64,000 nt of DNA from Sphingobium sp. AP50. GTDB lineage: Bacteria; Pseudomonadota; Alphaproteobacteria; Sphingomonadales; Sphingomonadaceae. This document shows positions 34,956 through 43,971 of the stretch, piece by piece; position 1 is the stretch's first letter, and each line of letters begins with the position of its first letter. The position numbers were made by a program, and so were the translations under genes. The notes under the pieces were generated by a model that did no database searches, was not told where the DNA came from, and was given only the letters and a program-made list of their open reading frames with translations. The stretch spans positions 290,016-354,015 of the forward strand of contig NZ_FNYZ01000003.1 of NCBI RefSeq assembly GCF_900109095.1, written 5' to 3'.

Positions 34956-35771
34956 ATGATCGCATCCGCAGAAGATGACAGCTATCTGGTGGAATTGACG
35001 GACGGCGTGCTGCGCCTGTCCTTCAACCGCCCGCAATTTGGCAACGCCATTCCCAAAACGGCCGTGCCGGGCCTGACCCAGTTGTTTCACGCTGCGCAGG
35101 CCGATCCGTCGGTGCGCTGCATATGGGTGCGCGGCGAAGGCAAGATTTTTTCCGCCGGTGGCGACGTCGCTAGCTTCGCCCAGTCGATCGAACAGGATGT
35201 GGCAACGCGGCAGGCCGATTTCGCCCGCCGCCTGCCGCTGGCGCGCGGGTTGGTGGAAGCGATCGCCGCCTTCGACCGGCCGATCGTGACGTCGGTACGC
35301 GGCGCGGCCGCAGGCGCCGGCCTCTTCTACCCACTTGTCGCCGACTATGCGATCGGTGACGACAGCGCGACCTTTGTTTTCGCGCATCAGAAGGTCGGCC
35401 TGTCGCCCGATGGCGGCGTCACCGCCGTCCTGCCGCAGGTGGTCGGCACCCGCATGGCGCGCATGCTTCTGATGACAGCGGCCAAGGTCGACGCGCAGGA
35501 GGCATTGCGGTTGGGCATGTTGCATCGGATCGTCGCGGCGGACGCGCTGGAGCAGGAAGCCATGAAGATGGCGGTCCGTCTCGCACGCGCGCCGCAACTG
35601 GCGATCACGCGCGCCAAGAAGCTGGTCAATGACGCGCCCAAACAGTCGCTGGCGCAGATATTGGACGCGGAAACCGACGGCATCGTCGCCTGCGTGGGCG
35701 ATCCCGATTTCGAAGAGGGCGTCCGTGCCTTCCTCGAAAAGCGCAGCGCCGTCTTCCCCTCGACGCGCTGA
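34956..35771 (+). CDS. Enoyl-CoA hydratase/isomerase family (crotonase)
   Basis: A 271-residue crotonase-fold protein. The oxyanion hole region reads FSAGGDVASF and AAAGAGLFYP. The catalytic Glu position of hydratases reads SPDGG, where the second Glu is absent, so it may be an isomerase or other crotonase activity rather than a standard hydratase. The start at 34956 follows AAAGG. It ends 3 bases before the convergent DUF1330 gene. The substrate would be an enoyl-CoA from this pathway. Confidence 0.88.
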   Translation: MIASAEDDSYLVELTDGVLRLSFNRPQFGNAIPKTAVPGLTQLFHAAQADPSVRCIWVRGEGKIFSAGGDVASFAQSIEQDVATRQADFARRLPLARGLVEAIAAFDRPIVTSVRGAAAGAGLFYPLVADYAIGDDSATFVFAHQKVGLSPDGGVTAVLPQVVGTRMARMLLMTAAKVDAQEALRLGMLHRIVAADALEQEAMKMAVRLARAPQLAITRAKKLVNDAPKQSLAQILDAETDGIVACVGDPDFEEGVRAFLEKRSAVFPSTR

Positions 35772-35774
35772 TAC

Positions 35775-36062
35775 CTACAGCGCGTCGATCAGGTACATGC
35801 GCGTCGTCGCACCCGCCTGCCGACTTTGCGCATAGGGCTGATATTCCGGGCTGGCGAGAAAACCCTTGAGCGCCTGCGCCGAGGGGAAGTCGAAGATCAC
35901 GACCCGATCCGGCACAGCCCCCTCCCCCTCCAGCACATCGGGTGCGCCTGCCGCCAGATAGCGCCCTCCTGCGGCCGCCACCATCGGCGGCACGGCGCGC
36001 CCATAGCCGGCGCGCCAGCCCTCATCCTGATAGGTGAGTTCGACAACGAGATAGACAGTCAT
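35775..36062 (-). CDS. DUF1330 family protein
   Basis: A 95-residue protein of the DUF1330 family (ferredoxin-like fold). Conserved features include AAAGGRYLA and VVIFDFPS. Such proteins are frequent in catabolic clusters, with no agreed biochemical function. The start at 36062 is preceded by AAGGAGAGCGTC. It is 11 bases downstream of the small membrane-protein gene on the same strand, so both are likely co-transcribed. Confidence 0.85.
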   Translation of the reverse strand: MTVYLVVELTYQDEGWRAGYGRAVPPMVAAAGGRYLAAGAPDVLEGEGAVPDRVVIFDFPSAQALKGFLASPEYQPYAQSRQAGATTRMYLIDAL

Positions 36063-36073
36063 GACGCTCTCCT

Positions 36074-36625
36074 TCAGGCCGCTGCAGCCGATCGCGAGGG
36101 CCATGCGATCAGCAGCAACGACAGGATGACGGGCGCAAAGCCCATCACGAAACCGAAGGTCGCAATCGGCGCAAAGTCGACCTTCACGATCCCGGCCAAT
36201 GTCCAGAACGCCACCAGCGCCGCCATCCCACCGCTCGGCACGCGCACTACCACGCCGATCCGCAGCGTCGGCAAAGCGCCTTCACGGCGCCCCATGAAGA
36301 AGCGCCGATCATCCCCGCCCGACTGCCAGAGCGCCAGCAGCACATAGGCGGCCACGACGATATTGCCCCACCACATGATCATCCACACCCAGACGATCCG
36401 GTCGGCTAGCCGTCCGCCCCATTCGCGGAAAATCAGCCAGCCGGCCATGAAAAGCAGCCCCGTCACCAGATCATTGTTGATGAACAGCTGCCATGGGTCG
36501 CCCGATCCGGCGAGGAAGGTATCGAAACCGACGCCATGATCCATGCCGCTGTTTATCGCGACATTGGCCATGTTGACGCCCATGATGGCAATCACGACCC
36601 AGGCGATGATCCGTGCGCCTTTCAT
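36074..36625 (-). CDS. Small integral membrane protein
   Basis: A 183-residue protein with about five hydrophobic segments, the first being IIAWVVIAIMGVNMANVA at the N-terminus. No cofactor motif is visible. The start is preceded by GGAGGAGGAC. It lies between the AttH/CrtC-like gene and the DUF1330 gene on the same strand and is likely in that operon. I do not recognise the family with certainty; a distant relation to small DUF membrane proteins is possible. Confidence 0.75.
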   Translation of the reverse strand: MKGARIIAWVVIAIMGVNMANVAINSGMDHGVGFDTFLAGSGDPWQLFINNDLVTGLLFMAGWLIFREWGGRLADRIVWVWMIMWWGNIVVAAYVLLALWQSGGDDRRFFMGRREGALPTLRIGVVVRVPSGGMAALVAFWTLAGIVKVDFAPIATFGFVMGFAPVILSLLLIAWPSRSAAAA

Positions 36626-36646
36626 GTCCTCCTCCCCCCGCTCGGT

Positions 36647-37639
36647 TCAGCGCTGCTGGCTCATCTTGTAGACATAGTCGTTCCACTGGACTTCCTGGCT
36701 TTCGCCATAGCCGGTGCGCCCGTCCCAATCCCATTCGACTAGGCCGATATGGCAGGTGATGTTGGACCATCCGCCCCAGATGGTCTGCGCCAACAGCTTG
36801 CCACGAATATGATAGGTGTCGCCCCTGTCATCCTCGAAGCTGTAATCATGGGTGATCGGGCCGAATTGGTCAGGGGTGCGGGTCGTGATTTTCGACGCAT
36901 TGCGGATACGCCGCTGTTCCCCCTTCACCACGACCCAGCCATCGTTGAAGATGCGCGTGGGCACCGGCATGATCCCCTTCCATTCGGGATTGCGATCCGG
37001 GTCATCATGCGATCCGACATTGAAAGCGAAATCTTCGCCGAACGCGCCCGTCACCCAGGTATAGGGCGGCGCAGGATTATGATTTTCCGGCCGCGCCTCA
37101 CCCCAACTACGATCGCGCACGGCATGGCAATCGACCTTGTAGCGCTCGCCGCGCAGGATCAGGTCGCCGGTGACATGCATCACCTGTTCGAAATGCTTGT
37201 TGTTCGCCCGCATGATCGGCACGCCGATGGCGCGCAGATCCACCGCAACGCTTGTCTCTCGGACCGGATCGTCAAAGGTCAGACGCACATGCTCCAGCGG
37301 CTTGATCGCCTGCACGCGCATGCTGTTGGGCAACTGGATATCGCTGCCGTCACCCACCACGCTCATCGCCATATAATCGCGATAGTCGAACAATTCACAG
37401 GCCAGATGGCTCTGCTTTATCCCCTTGAAGATCATCAGGCCCGAACTCACGGTCCCCAGCGTGGGGTGTACCCAGCAATAGGCGAAGCAGTTGATCGCCG
37501 CTTCAGGCACATGGAAATTCCAGTACCATGTCTCGGTCAGCGTATCGACCGGATCACCCACGCCATGATAATATTCGTCCTGCGGGACATGCGATCCAAA
37601 GCCTCCGCCCAGATTGCTGTTCCAGTCGGTATCGGACAT
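36647..37639 (-). CDS. AttH/CrtC-like beta-barrel protein (paralogue 2 of 3)
   Basis: A 330-residue protein of the same family as those at 17447-18454 and 42857-43816. It has the RDRSWGEARPENH segment at the shared RDxSxG site and several W/Y-rich strands. No signal peptide is visible. The start at 37639 has GGAGAGGCTTG just upstream. It faces the third Rieske oxygenase across a promoter region with two operator-like elements. It heads an operon with the membrane protein and DUF1330 genes. Function unknown. Confidence 0.72.
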   Translation of the reverse strand: MSDTDWNSNLGGGFGSHVPQDEYYHGVGDPVDTLTETWYWNFHVPEAAINCFAYCWVHPTLGTVSSGLMIFKGIKQSHLACELFDYRDYMAMSVVGDGSDIQLPNSMRVQAIKPLEHVRLTFDDPVRETSVAVDLRAIGVPIMRANNKHFEQVMHVTGDLILRGERYKVDCHAVRDRSWGEARPENHNPAPPYTWVTGAFGEDFAFNVGSHDDPDRNPEWKGIMPVPTRIFNDGWVVVKGEQRRIRNASKITTRTPDQFGPITHDYSFEDDRGDTYHIRGKLLAQTIWGGWSNITCHIGLVEWDWDGRTGYGESQEVQWNDYVYKMSQQR

Positions 37640-37699
37640 CAAGCCTCTCCATTTGCGCCGTCATCGGCCTTAGCCCGACCATTAGGATGCTTACGCATC

Positions 37700-37712
37700 A
37701 TATGCTAGCATA
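37700..37712. promoter_or_regulatory. ATATGCTAGCATA palindrome
   Basis: A 13-base near-perfect palindrome lies 61 bases upstream of the AttH/CrtC-like gene and about 86 bases upstream of the Rieske gene. It shares its core with 30757-30768. It probably regulates the divergent pair. Confidence 0.55.
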
Positions 37713-37738
37713 ATTTATTGCGCGCTGGACCAGTCGGC

Positions 37739-37761
37739 ATTTTGTATGGTAGCATACCATA
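37739..37761 (-). promoter_or_regulatory. Regulatory box, TATGGT-N6 form (site 5)
   Basis: On the minus strand this reads TATGGT-ATGCTA-CCATACAAAAT, 8 of 11 matches to the right block of the best sites. On the plus strand it is also a TATGGTA-GCA-TACCATA inverted repeat. It ends 36 bases before the Rieske start at 37798, so it probably overlaps the -10 region and would repress. Confidence 0.6.
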
Positions 37762-37797
37762 TTGGAAATGCGAACCCGCAGCCAAGGGAGACGGATG

Positions 37798-39201
37798 ATG
37801 GCAGTCATTGCCGAACGGGATGTGGTGAAGGGCTATGGCAGCAAGGAACGCCCCTTGCTGAGCGAATTGTGGAGCCGGGACAGTCGCGGTCCCAACGCCG
37901 CCATGCAGGCGCGCGGCGACCATCAGCCGAACAACCGACAGATCGACTATGCCCGCTATCATGACCCTGCCTTTTTCCAGCAGGAACTGGACAAGATCTG
38001 GAACCGCCAATGGCTGTTCGCCTGCCGCGAAGAGGATATTCCGCAGGTCGGCGACCGGGTGCCGCTGACCATCGGTCCCAGCAGCTATTTTATCGTGCGG
38101 TCGGATACGGACAGCTTCAAGGCTTTCTACAACAGCTGCCTGCATCGCGGGACCAAATTATGCGCGAAGAAGGAACAGGCGGAAACGATCCGCTGTCCCT
38201 ATCATGCGTGGGAATGGAATGTGGACGGGCGGCTGAAGCGCATCCCCAGCCATTGGGATTTCCCGGACATCACCCGGCTGAACGGCGCCTTGCCCGAAGT
38301 GCGGCTGGAACGCTGGGGCGGCTTCATCTTCATCAATGCCGACAAGGATGCGCCGCCGCTGCTGGATGCGCTTGGCCCGATGCCGGATCATTTCGCCGCC
38401 TTCGCGCCGGAAAAACGCTATACCAAGGCCCGCTTCCGCAAACTCGTCCGCGCCAACTGGAAAATCACGCAGGAAGCCTTCCAGGAATCCTATCATCTTT
38501 ACGCCACGCACCCTGAAGGCGTGCCCTTCACCGGTGACAGCCAGTCGCAATATGATATTTTCACCACGCCGCTGGGTGCCGTAGGGCGCGAAGCGGTGCC
38601 GTCGGCCGTACCCAGCATGCATGCGGATTCCTCGGCAACGGCGCATGCCGCCGCGATGGTGGCGGCGCAGGTGCAGCAGATGTGGCATTATCCTGATGCC
38701 ACACTGCCCGACATCGATCCGGCACAGGACGTGCGCGCGCAACTGGGCGACTGGCTGCGGCAAAGCTATGAACAAAGCTATGGCCGCCCGATCGCAGAGA
38801 GCGACGCGGTCATGATCGATAGCTCGCTCTATTTCCTCTATCCGCACTTTACCCTGTGGCTGTCGGAATCGGTGCCCTTCGTCTACCAGTTCCTGCCGCA
38901 CGAAACGGATCCCAATCTCTGCTATTTCGACGTCCGCCTGCTGATGCCCTGGCGCGAGGGCGAGCCTCGGCCGCCGGCGGCCGAACCGATCGAGATCGGC
39001 GCGGACGAAAGCATTGCGGAAAAGGCACCGGCCTATGGCTTCCTCGCGATGATCTTCGATCAGGATATGAGCAACCTGCCGCTGGTCCAGCAGGGGCTGA
39101 AGGCTGCCAACCCCGCCGCTCCCTATTCGCGCCTTGGCGCCTATCAGGAAGGCATGATCCAGGCCTGGCACGAACTGATCGACCGCGATCTGGCGCGCTG
39201 A
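37798..39201 (+). CDS. Rieske non-heme iron oxygenase, alpha subunit (RO3)
   Basis: A 467-residue Rieske alpha subunit closely similar to RO1 (30-1463). Ligands are C114, H116, C133 and H136 for the cluster and H233 and H238 for iron. The bridging acid is E230 and a FDQD segment near the C-terminus holds the probable Asp ligand. I chose the second of two tandem ATGs because AAGGGAG is 7 bases upstream and it aligns with the RO1 start. The gene stands alone between a regulatory box and a strong terminator. Substrate unknown. Confidence 0.93.
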   Translation: MAVIAERDVVKGYGSKERPLLSELWSRDSRGPNAAMQARGDHQPNNRQIDYARYHDPAFFQQELDKIWNRQWLFACREEDIPQVGDRVPLTIGPSSYFIVRSDTDSFKAFYNSCLHRGTKLCAKKEQAETIRCPYHAWEWNVDGRLKRIPSHWDFPDITRLNGALPEVRLERWGGFIFINADKDAPPLLDALGPMPDHFAAFAPEKRYTKARFRKLVRANWKITQEAFQESYHLYATHPEGVPFTGDSQSQYDIFTTPLGAVGREAVPSAVPSMHADSSATAHAAAMVAAQVQQMWHYPDATLPDIDPAQDVRAQLGDWLRQSYEQSYGRPIAESDAVMIDSSLYFLYPHFTLWLSESVPFVYQFLPHETDPNLCYFDVRLLMPWREGEPRPPAAEPIEIGADESIAEKAPAYGFLAMIFDQDMSNLPLVQQGLKAANPAAPYSRLGAYQEGMIQAWHELIDRDLAR

Positions 39202-39241
39202 TCAAAAGACGCGGGCAAGGAGCGATCCCCCTTCCCCGGAC

Positions 39242-39284
39242 AAAAAGAGAGGCGACCGGGACAACCCCGACCGCCTCTCTTTTT
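39242..39284. terminator. Strong bidirectional terminator
   Basis: A 13-bp stem AAAAAGAGAGGCG / CGCCTCTCTTTTT with an inner 4-bp CGGG/CCCG extension separates the convergent third Rieske gene and the second TonB receptor gene. It has A-rich and T-rich tracts on both sides, so it works in both directions. Confidence 0.85.
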
Positions 39285-39298
39285 GAACAATGGTCCAT

Positions 39299-41695
39299 TC
39301 AGAATTTGAAGACCAGTTCCCCACCATAGGTGCGCGGAGCACCCGGCGCACTGGCAAAGGCCGATCCCGATGCCTGCGCATAATAATTGATATTATATTT
39401 CTTGCCGGTGATGTTCTTCATCCAGAAGCGCAGGGTCAGATGCTCCCAGCGTTCCGGCGTGAAGGCGACCGCGCCGTCCAGCAGGAAGCGCGACGGCTCC
39501 TTGATCAGATTGTCGGCATCCCAGTTGAAACTGCTCGACCAGTTGCCGGTCAGGTCGAGCGTCATCTCGCCCGCGCCCTCAATCTCACGAACATAGCTGG
39601 CGCCGCCACTGAACTTCCACTTCGATGCGTAAGGCATGCGGTTGCCGCTGCAATTGATGCTGATCTGGTCCAGATTGCCCGGTGCGGTCGGCGAATAGAC
39701 ATAGGATGCGCAATCGAGCGTGCCATTGCCATCGACATCGCCGAAATTACGGAATTTCGCATCCAGATAAGTACCACCCAACCGCAGCGTCAGTCCCTGC
39801 GCCACGACCGTCGTGAGATCGAACTCCGCACCCTTGGTGCGTGCCGATCCGGCGTTGGCCAAGAACACCAGTCCATTGCGCTGTGCCTGAATCTGCGGGT
39901 TGCTGATGTCGTTCCAGAACAGCGCCGTGTTGAAGCGCACCTTGCGATCAAACAACTCGGTCTTCAGGCCGATTTCATAGGCATCCACGATTTCCGGATT
40001 CAGCGCCTTGGTATCGAGCGGGAGCGTGTTGAACGTCCCCGCCTTATAGCCCCGGCTATAGGAGGCATAGGCCATCACATCCTCATTGAACTTGTGATCG
40101 CCGGAAATCTTGTAGGTCCATTTCTTGAACGTCTTGGACGCAGATGGATTGTCGCCATCGACGATATTAATGCCGTTCGGATTGCCGAAATCATTATGCG
40201 CGTCGAACTGCTGCGCCCGCAACACGAACGGATCGGGACCGAAGACGCCAGGGAAGAAGGTGACGTCGGTATAGCCCGTGCCGCGCACCTTATCGACGGT
40301 ATAGCGCAGGCCGCCTGTCACATTGGTCATCTCGCCCAGCGGCACCGTGACTTGTCCGAAACCGGCATAGGATTTGACCTTCTGCCGTCCGACGATCTTG
40401 ATCACGTCGATGCCATTGGCATTCTGTCCGGGGCCACCGATATAGGTGGGATCAAAGCCGCCATCGGCATTGAGATAATAAGCGCCAAGGATCCAGTTGA
40501 CCTTGCTGCCGGCCGCCGATTTCAGCTGGAATTCCTGCGACAACTGCTTGTCGACAATGTTCAGATCATAGACCAGCCAGTCATAGTCCGAATAATTGCC
40601 GGACGAATGATAGAGTTCCTTATTGTGGCGATAGGCGGTGATGCTGACAAAATCGGCAAAGCCCAGTTCCTGATCTATGCGCGCGGATACGCCCCAGCCT
40701 TCAGATTCGTCATATTGCTCCTCCGCCAGCGACACATCGTAAAAGCTGAGCGCGGGCAGAACTTGCGACGGCACCGGCGCTTCCGGGATCGGCCCCGCGC
40801 CATTGTGCGACGGATCGGGTGATCCGCCGACCGTGCCGGGGAAGGGACGGGAATAGATGCCGATCTGGCTCCAACTGCTCTGATAATAGCCGATCAGCTT
40901 GACCGCGGTGGTATCAGTCGGCTCCCAAAGCAGCTTGCCGCGCAGGCTGATGCTATGCCCCTTCCAATAATCATCGCCGCCATCCTTATAGCCTTTGGAC
41001 GTATCCAATTGGTCGACCAGGTTCTTGTTGCGGCCCCAGCCCTGATCCTGATTATGCCAGCTCATGGAGAAGTTCGCGGCCAGCCGATCGGTGATCGGCA
41101 TGTTGCCATAGAATTTCAGGTCCATCGTCTCATAATTGGAATAGCCCATCCGGGCTTCCAGTTCGGCGTCCTGGTTCGGGTCCTTGGTATAGATGGAAAT
41201 GACGCCGCCCGATGCGTTGCGCCCGAACAGCGTGCCCTGCGGCCCCTTCAGTACCTCGACCCGATCAACGCTGGCCAGGTCGAAGAAAGGGAAACCTGCG
41301 CGGATGAAATAGACGTCGTCGATATAGACGGGAACGCTCGCTTCGTTACCGGCGGTGGTCACCGGATTGCCGATGCCGCGAATGAAGGTCGTCACCGTGC
41401 CGGTCGCCTGCCCGATCTGGAGCGCGGGATCGATGCGGTTCAATTCCTGTACGCTGGTAATTCCCTGCGACACCAGCGCCTCGCCGCTCACAGCCGTTAC
41501 CGACAGAGGCGTATCCTGCACATTTTGCGACCGCTTCTGCGCGGTCACGACAATATCCTGAAGCTGGTAATTTTCTGATTGCGCTTCCTGCGCATGGGCC
41601 ACTGTGCCGGTCAGGCCGACAAGGGTCGCAACGGAAGCAAGCAGCGCAGTCTTGCGCGCGCCATTGATGCAAAGATCACGAACGGATCCAGACAT
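39299..41695 (-). CDS. TonB-dependent outer-membrane receptor (second of two)
   Basis: A 798-residue TonB-dependent receptor with a signal peptide ending near AHAQ, a TonB-box-like segment QDIVVTAQKR, a plug with VLKGPQGTLFGRNASGG and a barrel that ends VFKF. The start at 41695 has GGAGG 6 bases upstream; the ATG two codons earlier is too close to that site. It shares general layout with the receptor at 3598-5928 but is clearly a different protein. A shared regulatory box lies about 190 bases upstream. It likely imports a substrate of this island. Confidence 0.93.
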   Translation of the reverse strand: MSGSVRDLCINGARKTALLASVATLVGLTGTVAHAQEAQSENYQLQDIVVTAQKRSQNVQDTPLSVTAVSGEALVSQGITSVQELNRIDPALQIGQATGTVTTFIRGIGNPVTTAGNEASVPVYIDDVYFIRAGFPFFDLASVDRVEVLKGPQGTLFGRNASGGVISIYTKDPNQDAELEARMGYSNYETMDLKFYGNMPITDRLAANFSMSWHNQDQGWGRNKNLVDQLDTSKGYKDGGDDYWKGHSISLRGKLLWEPTDTTAVKLIGYYQSSWSQIGIYSRPFPGTVGGSPDPSHNGAGPIPEAPVPSQVLPALSFYDVSLAEEQYDESEGWGVSARIDQELGFADFVSITAYRHNKELYHSSGNYSDYDWLVYDLNIVDKQLSQEFQLKSAAGSKVNWILGAYYLNADGGFDPTYIGGPGQNANGIDVIKIVGRQKVKSYAGFGQVTVPLGEMTNVTGGLRYTVDKVRGTGYTDVTFFPGVFGPDPFVLRAQQFDAHNDFGNPNGINIVDGDNPSASKTFKKWTYKISGDHKFNEDVMAYASYSRGYKAGTFNTLPLDTKALNPEIVDAYEIGLKTELFDRKVRFNTALFWNDISNPQIQAQRNGLVFLANAGSARTKGAEFDLTTVVAQGLTLRLGGTYLDAKFRNFGDVDGNGTLDCASYVYSPTAPGNLDQISINCSGNRMPYASKWKFSGGASYVREIEGAGEMTLDLTGNWSSSFNWDADNLIKEPSRFLLDGAVAFTPERWEHLTLRFWMKNITGKKYNINYYAQASGSAFASAPGAPRTYGGELVFKF

Positions 41696-41885
41696 GGACA
41701 TCCTCCCTCATTATGATTGTTGCAAATGCGCCTTTTTCTGCGGCGCCTTTTATATGCAGCAAAATCTGCTACCGGCATGCGGCGCAGCTTTTTTATGGTC
41801 AACAGGGTTGGCTCGCCCTTTTACGGCGCCACACATCCTCCCATATCCTGCCCGGATTTGATTCGCGTCCATTTGATATGGATAC

Positions 41886-41908
41886 AATCCGTATGCTCGC
41901 AAACTATA
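41886..41908 (-). promoter_or_regulatory. Regulatory box TATAGT-N6-GCATACGGATT (site 6)
   Basis: On the minus strand TATAGT, six bases, then GCATACGGATT match sites 1 and 4 with one mismatch in the right block and identical spacing. It also contains a CGTAT / ATACG inverted repeat. It lies between the crotonase stop (41965) and the TonB receptor start (41695), so it should act on the receptor promoter. Confidence 0.65.
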
Positions 41909-41964
41909 CGCTTATTTTGCAGGAACGCAATGCATCCTGCGCGTCGTCTTTCTAAATTTGCAGG

Positions 41965-42840
41965 TCAATAATCGGGGGCGTTCCACCATGGGAAAAAGGA
42001 CGGCATATCGTCCGTCACGCGGTCTGGAAATGTCGGCCCGCGTTTCTCCAGAAAGCTCGCGACCCCTTCCCGCACATCGGCTGCGCGTGCGCGGGCATGG
42101 ATGCCGCGACTTTCGATCCGGTGCGCTTCCATCGGATGCGCCATGCCCAATGACTGCCAGAGCATCTGCCGGGTCAGCGCTACCGACACCGGTGCACTTT
42201 GGGTGGCGATCTGTTGCGCCAGAGCCAGAGCGGCAGGCATCACTCCTTCGGGCGGATGGAGCGACCTAACCAGTCCTGCCCGCAAAGCCTCCTGCGCCGG
42301 GAATGTCGCGCCGGTCAACGTCCATTCCAGCGCCTGCGCTATGCCCACGATCCGCGGCAGGAACCAACTCGACGCCGACTCCGGCACGATCCCCCGCCGC
42401 ACGAAGGGCAGCGCGAACTTCGCCTCCTCCGACGCCAACCGGAAATCGGCGGCGAGCGCCATGGTGACGCCCATGCCGGCCGCCGATCCGTTGAACGCGA
42501 CGATGACCGGCTTCAGGCAATCATAGATTCGCAGCGTGATGAGGCCACCAAAGTCGCGGGTGGCAGGGTCCGACCAGTCCATGGGCACATCCGGGGCCGA
42601 TCGCTCGCCTGAAGAGAGCGAGGATTGACCCGGCGACAGGTCCGCCCCCGCGCAAAAGGCGCGCCCCGCCCCGGTCAGGATCACCGCGCGCACCGCATCG
42701 TTCCGATCGACCCGGTCGAACAACGCCACCAGATTCTTCGCCATCGGCCGGGTAAAGGCATTGAGCCGCTCTGCCCGGTCGATGGTGATGGTGGCAACGC
42801 CATCGGCGATGTCGAACCGGAAATATTCGGGATCATGCAT
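41965..42840 (-). CDS. Enoyl-CoA hydratase/isomerase family (crotonase)
   Basis: A 291-residue crotonase-fold protein. The oxyanion regions are FCAGADLSPG and SAAGMGVTMA, and the hydratase Glu position reads VPESASSWFLPR with one Glu. Relatives include 2-enoyl-CoA hydratases and 1,2-epoxyphenylacetyl-CoA isomerase-like enzymes. A loop of about 20 residues rich in Ser after the first oxyanion region is longer than usual. The gene is 16 bases downstream of the third AttH/CrtC-like gene. Substrate unknown. Confidence 0.88.
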   Translation of the reverse strand: MHDPEYFRFDIADGVATITIDRAERLNAFTRPMAKNLVALFDRVDRNDAVRAVILTGAGRAFCAGADLSPGQSSLSSGERSAPDVPMDWSDPATRDFGGLITLRIYDCLKPVIVAFNGSAAGMGVTMALAADFRLASEEAKFALPFVRRGIVPESASSWFLPRIVGIAQALEWTLTGATFPAQEALRAGLVRSLHPPEGVMPAALALAQQIATQSAPVSVALTRQMLWQSLGMAHPMEAHRIESRGIHARARAADVREGVASFLEKRGPTFPDRVTDDMPSFFPWWNAPDY

Positions 42841-42856
42841 GGCCGCTGCTCCCGTC

Positions 42857-43816
42857 TCAGACGTCCTTCAGGGCGCCGATCTCGACATTGGCCAGCCCCT
42901 GCTCTCCGGTTTCCTCACAATGGACCCGGCACATATTCTCGACATTCAGATAGACTTTGGCGCCGGGCTTTTGCGAATGGAGCGGCAGCCGGGCAAAGGC
43001 ATTCCCGACATCGGCGACCAGCGTATAGGCTTTGCCGCTCAATGTCGTTGCGCGATAGATGACCTTGTCGGGCATGCCCTCCGGTCCTTCACCGACCGTT
43101 TCGATCTCCAGTGATTTAATGACCTCATTGCCTTCGGGCAGGGCGATATAGCCTTCCGCCGTGCGGCTTTCAGGCCGGATGACATTGCGCACACGCATCA
43201 GGTGAAAGCCCATGGACGGGAAGTTGAAGAAGGACCAGTTATGGTCCAGCGTCATCTGATCGTTGCGCATGCCCCAGCTATGATCGCGATAGCCCGATCC
43301 ATCGACGTCAATCGACGTGCCGGAAAAGTCCCCGGACTTGAAGGTGACATTGCCGGTCGCGTTCATGCACTGGCCCTGATGGCGAAAGCTGTTGCGTTCG
43401 AACGCGGTGTTTTCGGAAATCGAGAACCAGTCAGGATTGACGTCAGCGCAGGCCTGAAAATCGAACAGATGCATGCGCCGGGTGAACACCAGTCTCGCCG
43501 CGACCGCCTCATCCTCATATTCCACCACAAATTCCGCCTGTGGCTTCACGAAGTCGATCGTCAGGTCGCCATAATGCAGCGTCTTCGCATGCTCGAAGGG
43601 CGACGGCATCGGCACTTCCTTGCCACTGATGATCTTCTGCCCCTTGTGCAGGACAGTGAAGGACGCGAAAGCGCGGTCATAGGTCGGCTCGGCGGTGCAA
43701 TGGGCCAGACAGCAAATGTCCCGCTCCGGATCCATGAACACCCAGAAGTAATTTTCCTTCCAGCGCAGCCAGGCGCGGGTCGGAACGCTGTGGGGATAAT
43801 CCTCGTGCAGCAGCAT
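42857..43816 (-). CDS. AttH/CrtC-like beta-barrel protein (paralogue 3 of 3)
   Basis: A 319-residue protein of the same family as those at 17447 and 36647. The shared site reads YRDHSWGMRNDQ. Aromatic-rich strands such as NWSFFNFPSMGFHL suggest a hydrophobic pocket. The ATG at 43816 has GGAGAGAG upstream. It is divergent from the second MarR gene, with operator-like sequence between, and is followed by a crotonase. Function unknown; the three copies suggest a real role in the pathway rather than a passenger. Confidence 0.72.
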   Translation of the reverse strand: MLLHEDYPHSVPTRAWLRWKENYFWVFMDPERDICCLAHCTAEPTYDRAFASFTVLHKGQKIISGKEVPMPSPFEHAKTLHYGDLTIDFVKPQAEFVVEYEDEAVAARLVFTRRMHLFDFQACADVNPDWFSISENTAFERNSFRHQGQCMNATGNVTFKSGDFSGTSIDVDGSGYRDHSWGMRNDQMTLDHNWSFFNFPSMGFHLMRVRNVIRPESRTAEGYIALPEGNEVIKSLEIETVGEGPEGMPDKVIYRATTLSGKAYTLVADVGNAFARLPLHSQKPGAKVYLNVENMCRVHCEETGEQGLANVEIGALKDV

Positions 43817-43855
43817 GTCTCTCTCCAATATCTAAATTCTGTCGATAAAACGCGC

Positions 43856-43875
43856 CATATGGTGCGATAGCATAT
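43856..43875. promoter_or_regulatory. Operator-like AT-rich repeat beside the second MarR gene
   Basis: CATATGG, seven bases, then TAGCATATTAT lie between the third AttH/CrtC-like gene (43816) and the MarR gene (43972). The half-sites CCATAT and TAGCATA recur in the other boxes of this island. Autoregulation by MarR is a reasonable inference. Confidence 0.5.
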
Positions 43876-43971
43876 TATAATTTTGCAATCGAAAGGGACG
43901 GCGCTATTGGCAGTTTCCCGATCTGCGCGTTAGATTGCGCGGATCCACTTTTGCATGAACCAAGGACGTCG

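Noticed and set aside
39290..40822. A 510-residue plus-strand open frame
   Set aside because: It lies opposite the TonB receptor and starts in the terminator region, with no ribosome site or recognisable domain. Similar shadows occur at 1549-2793, 6233-7435, 10102-11382 and 17279-18571.
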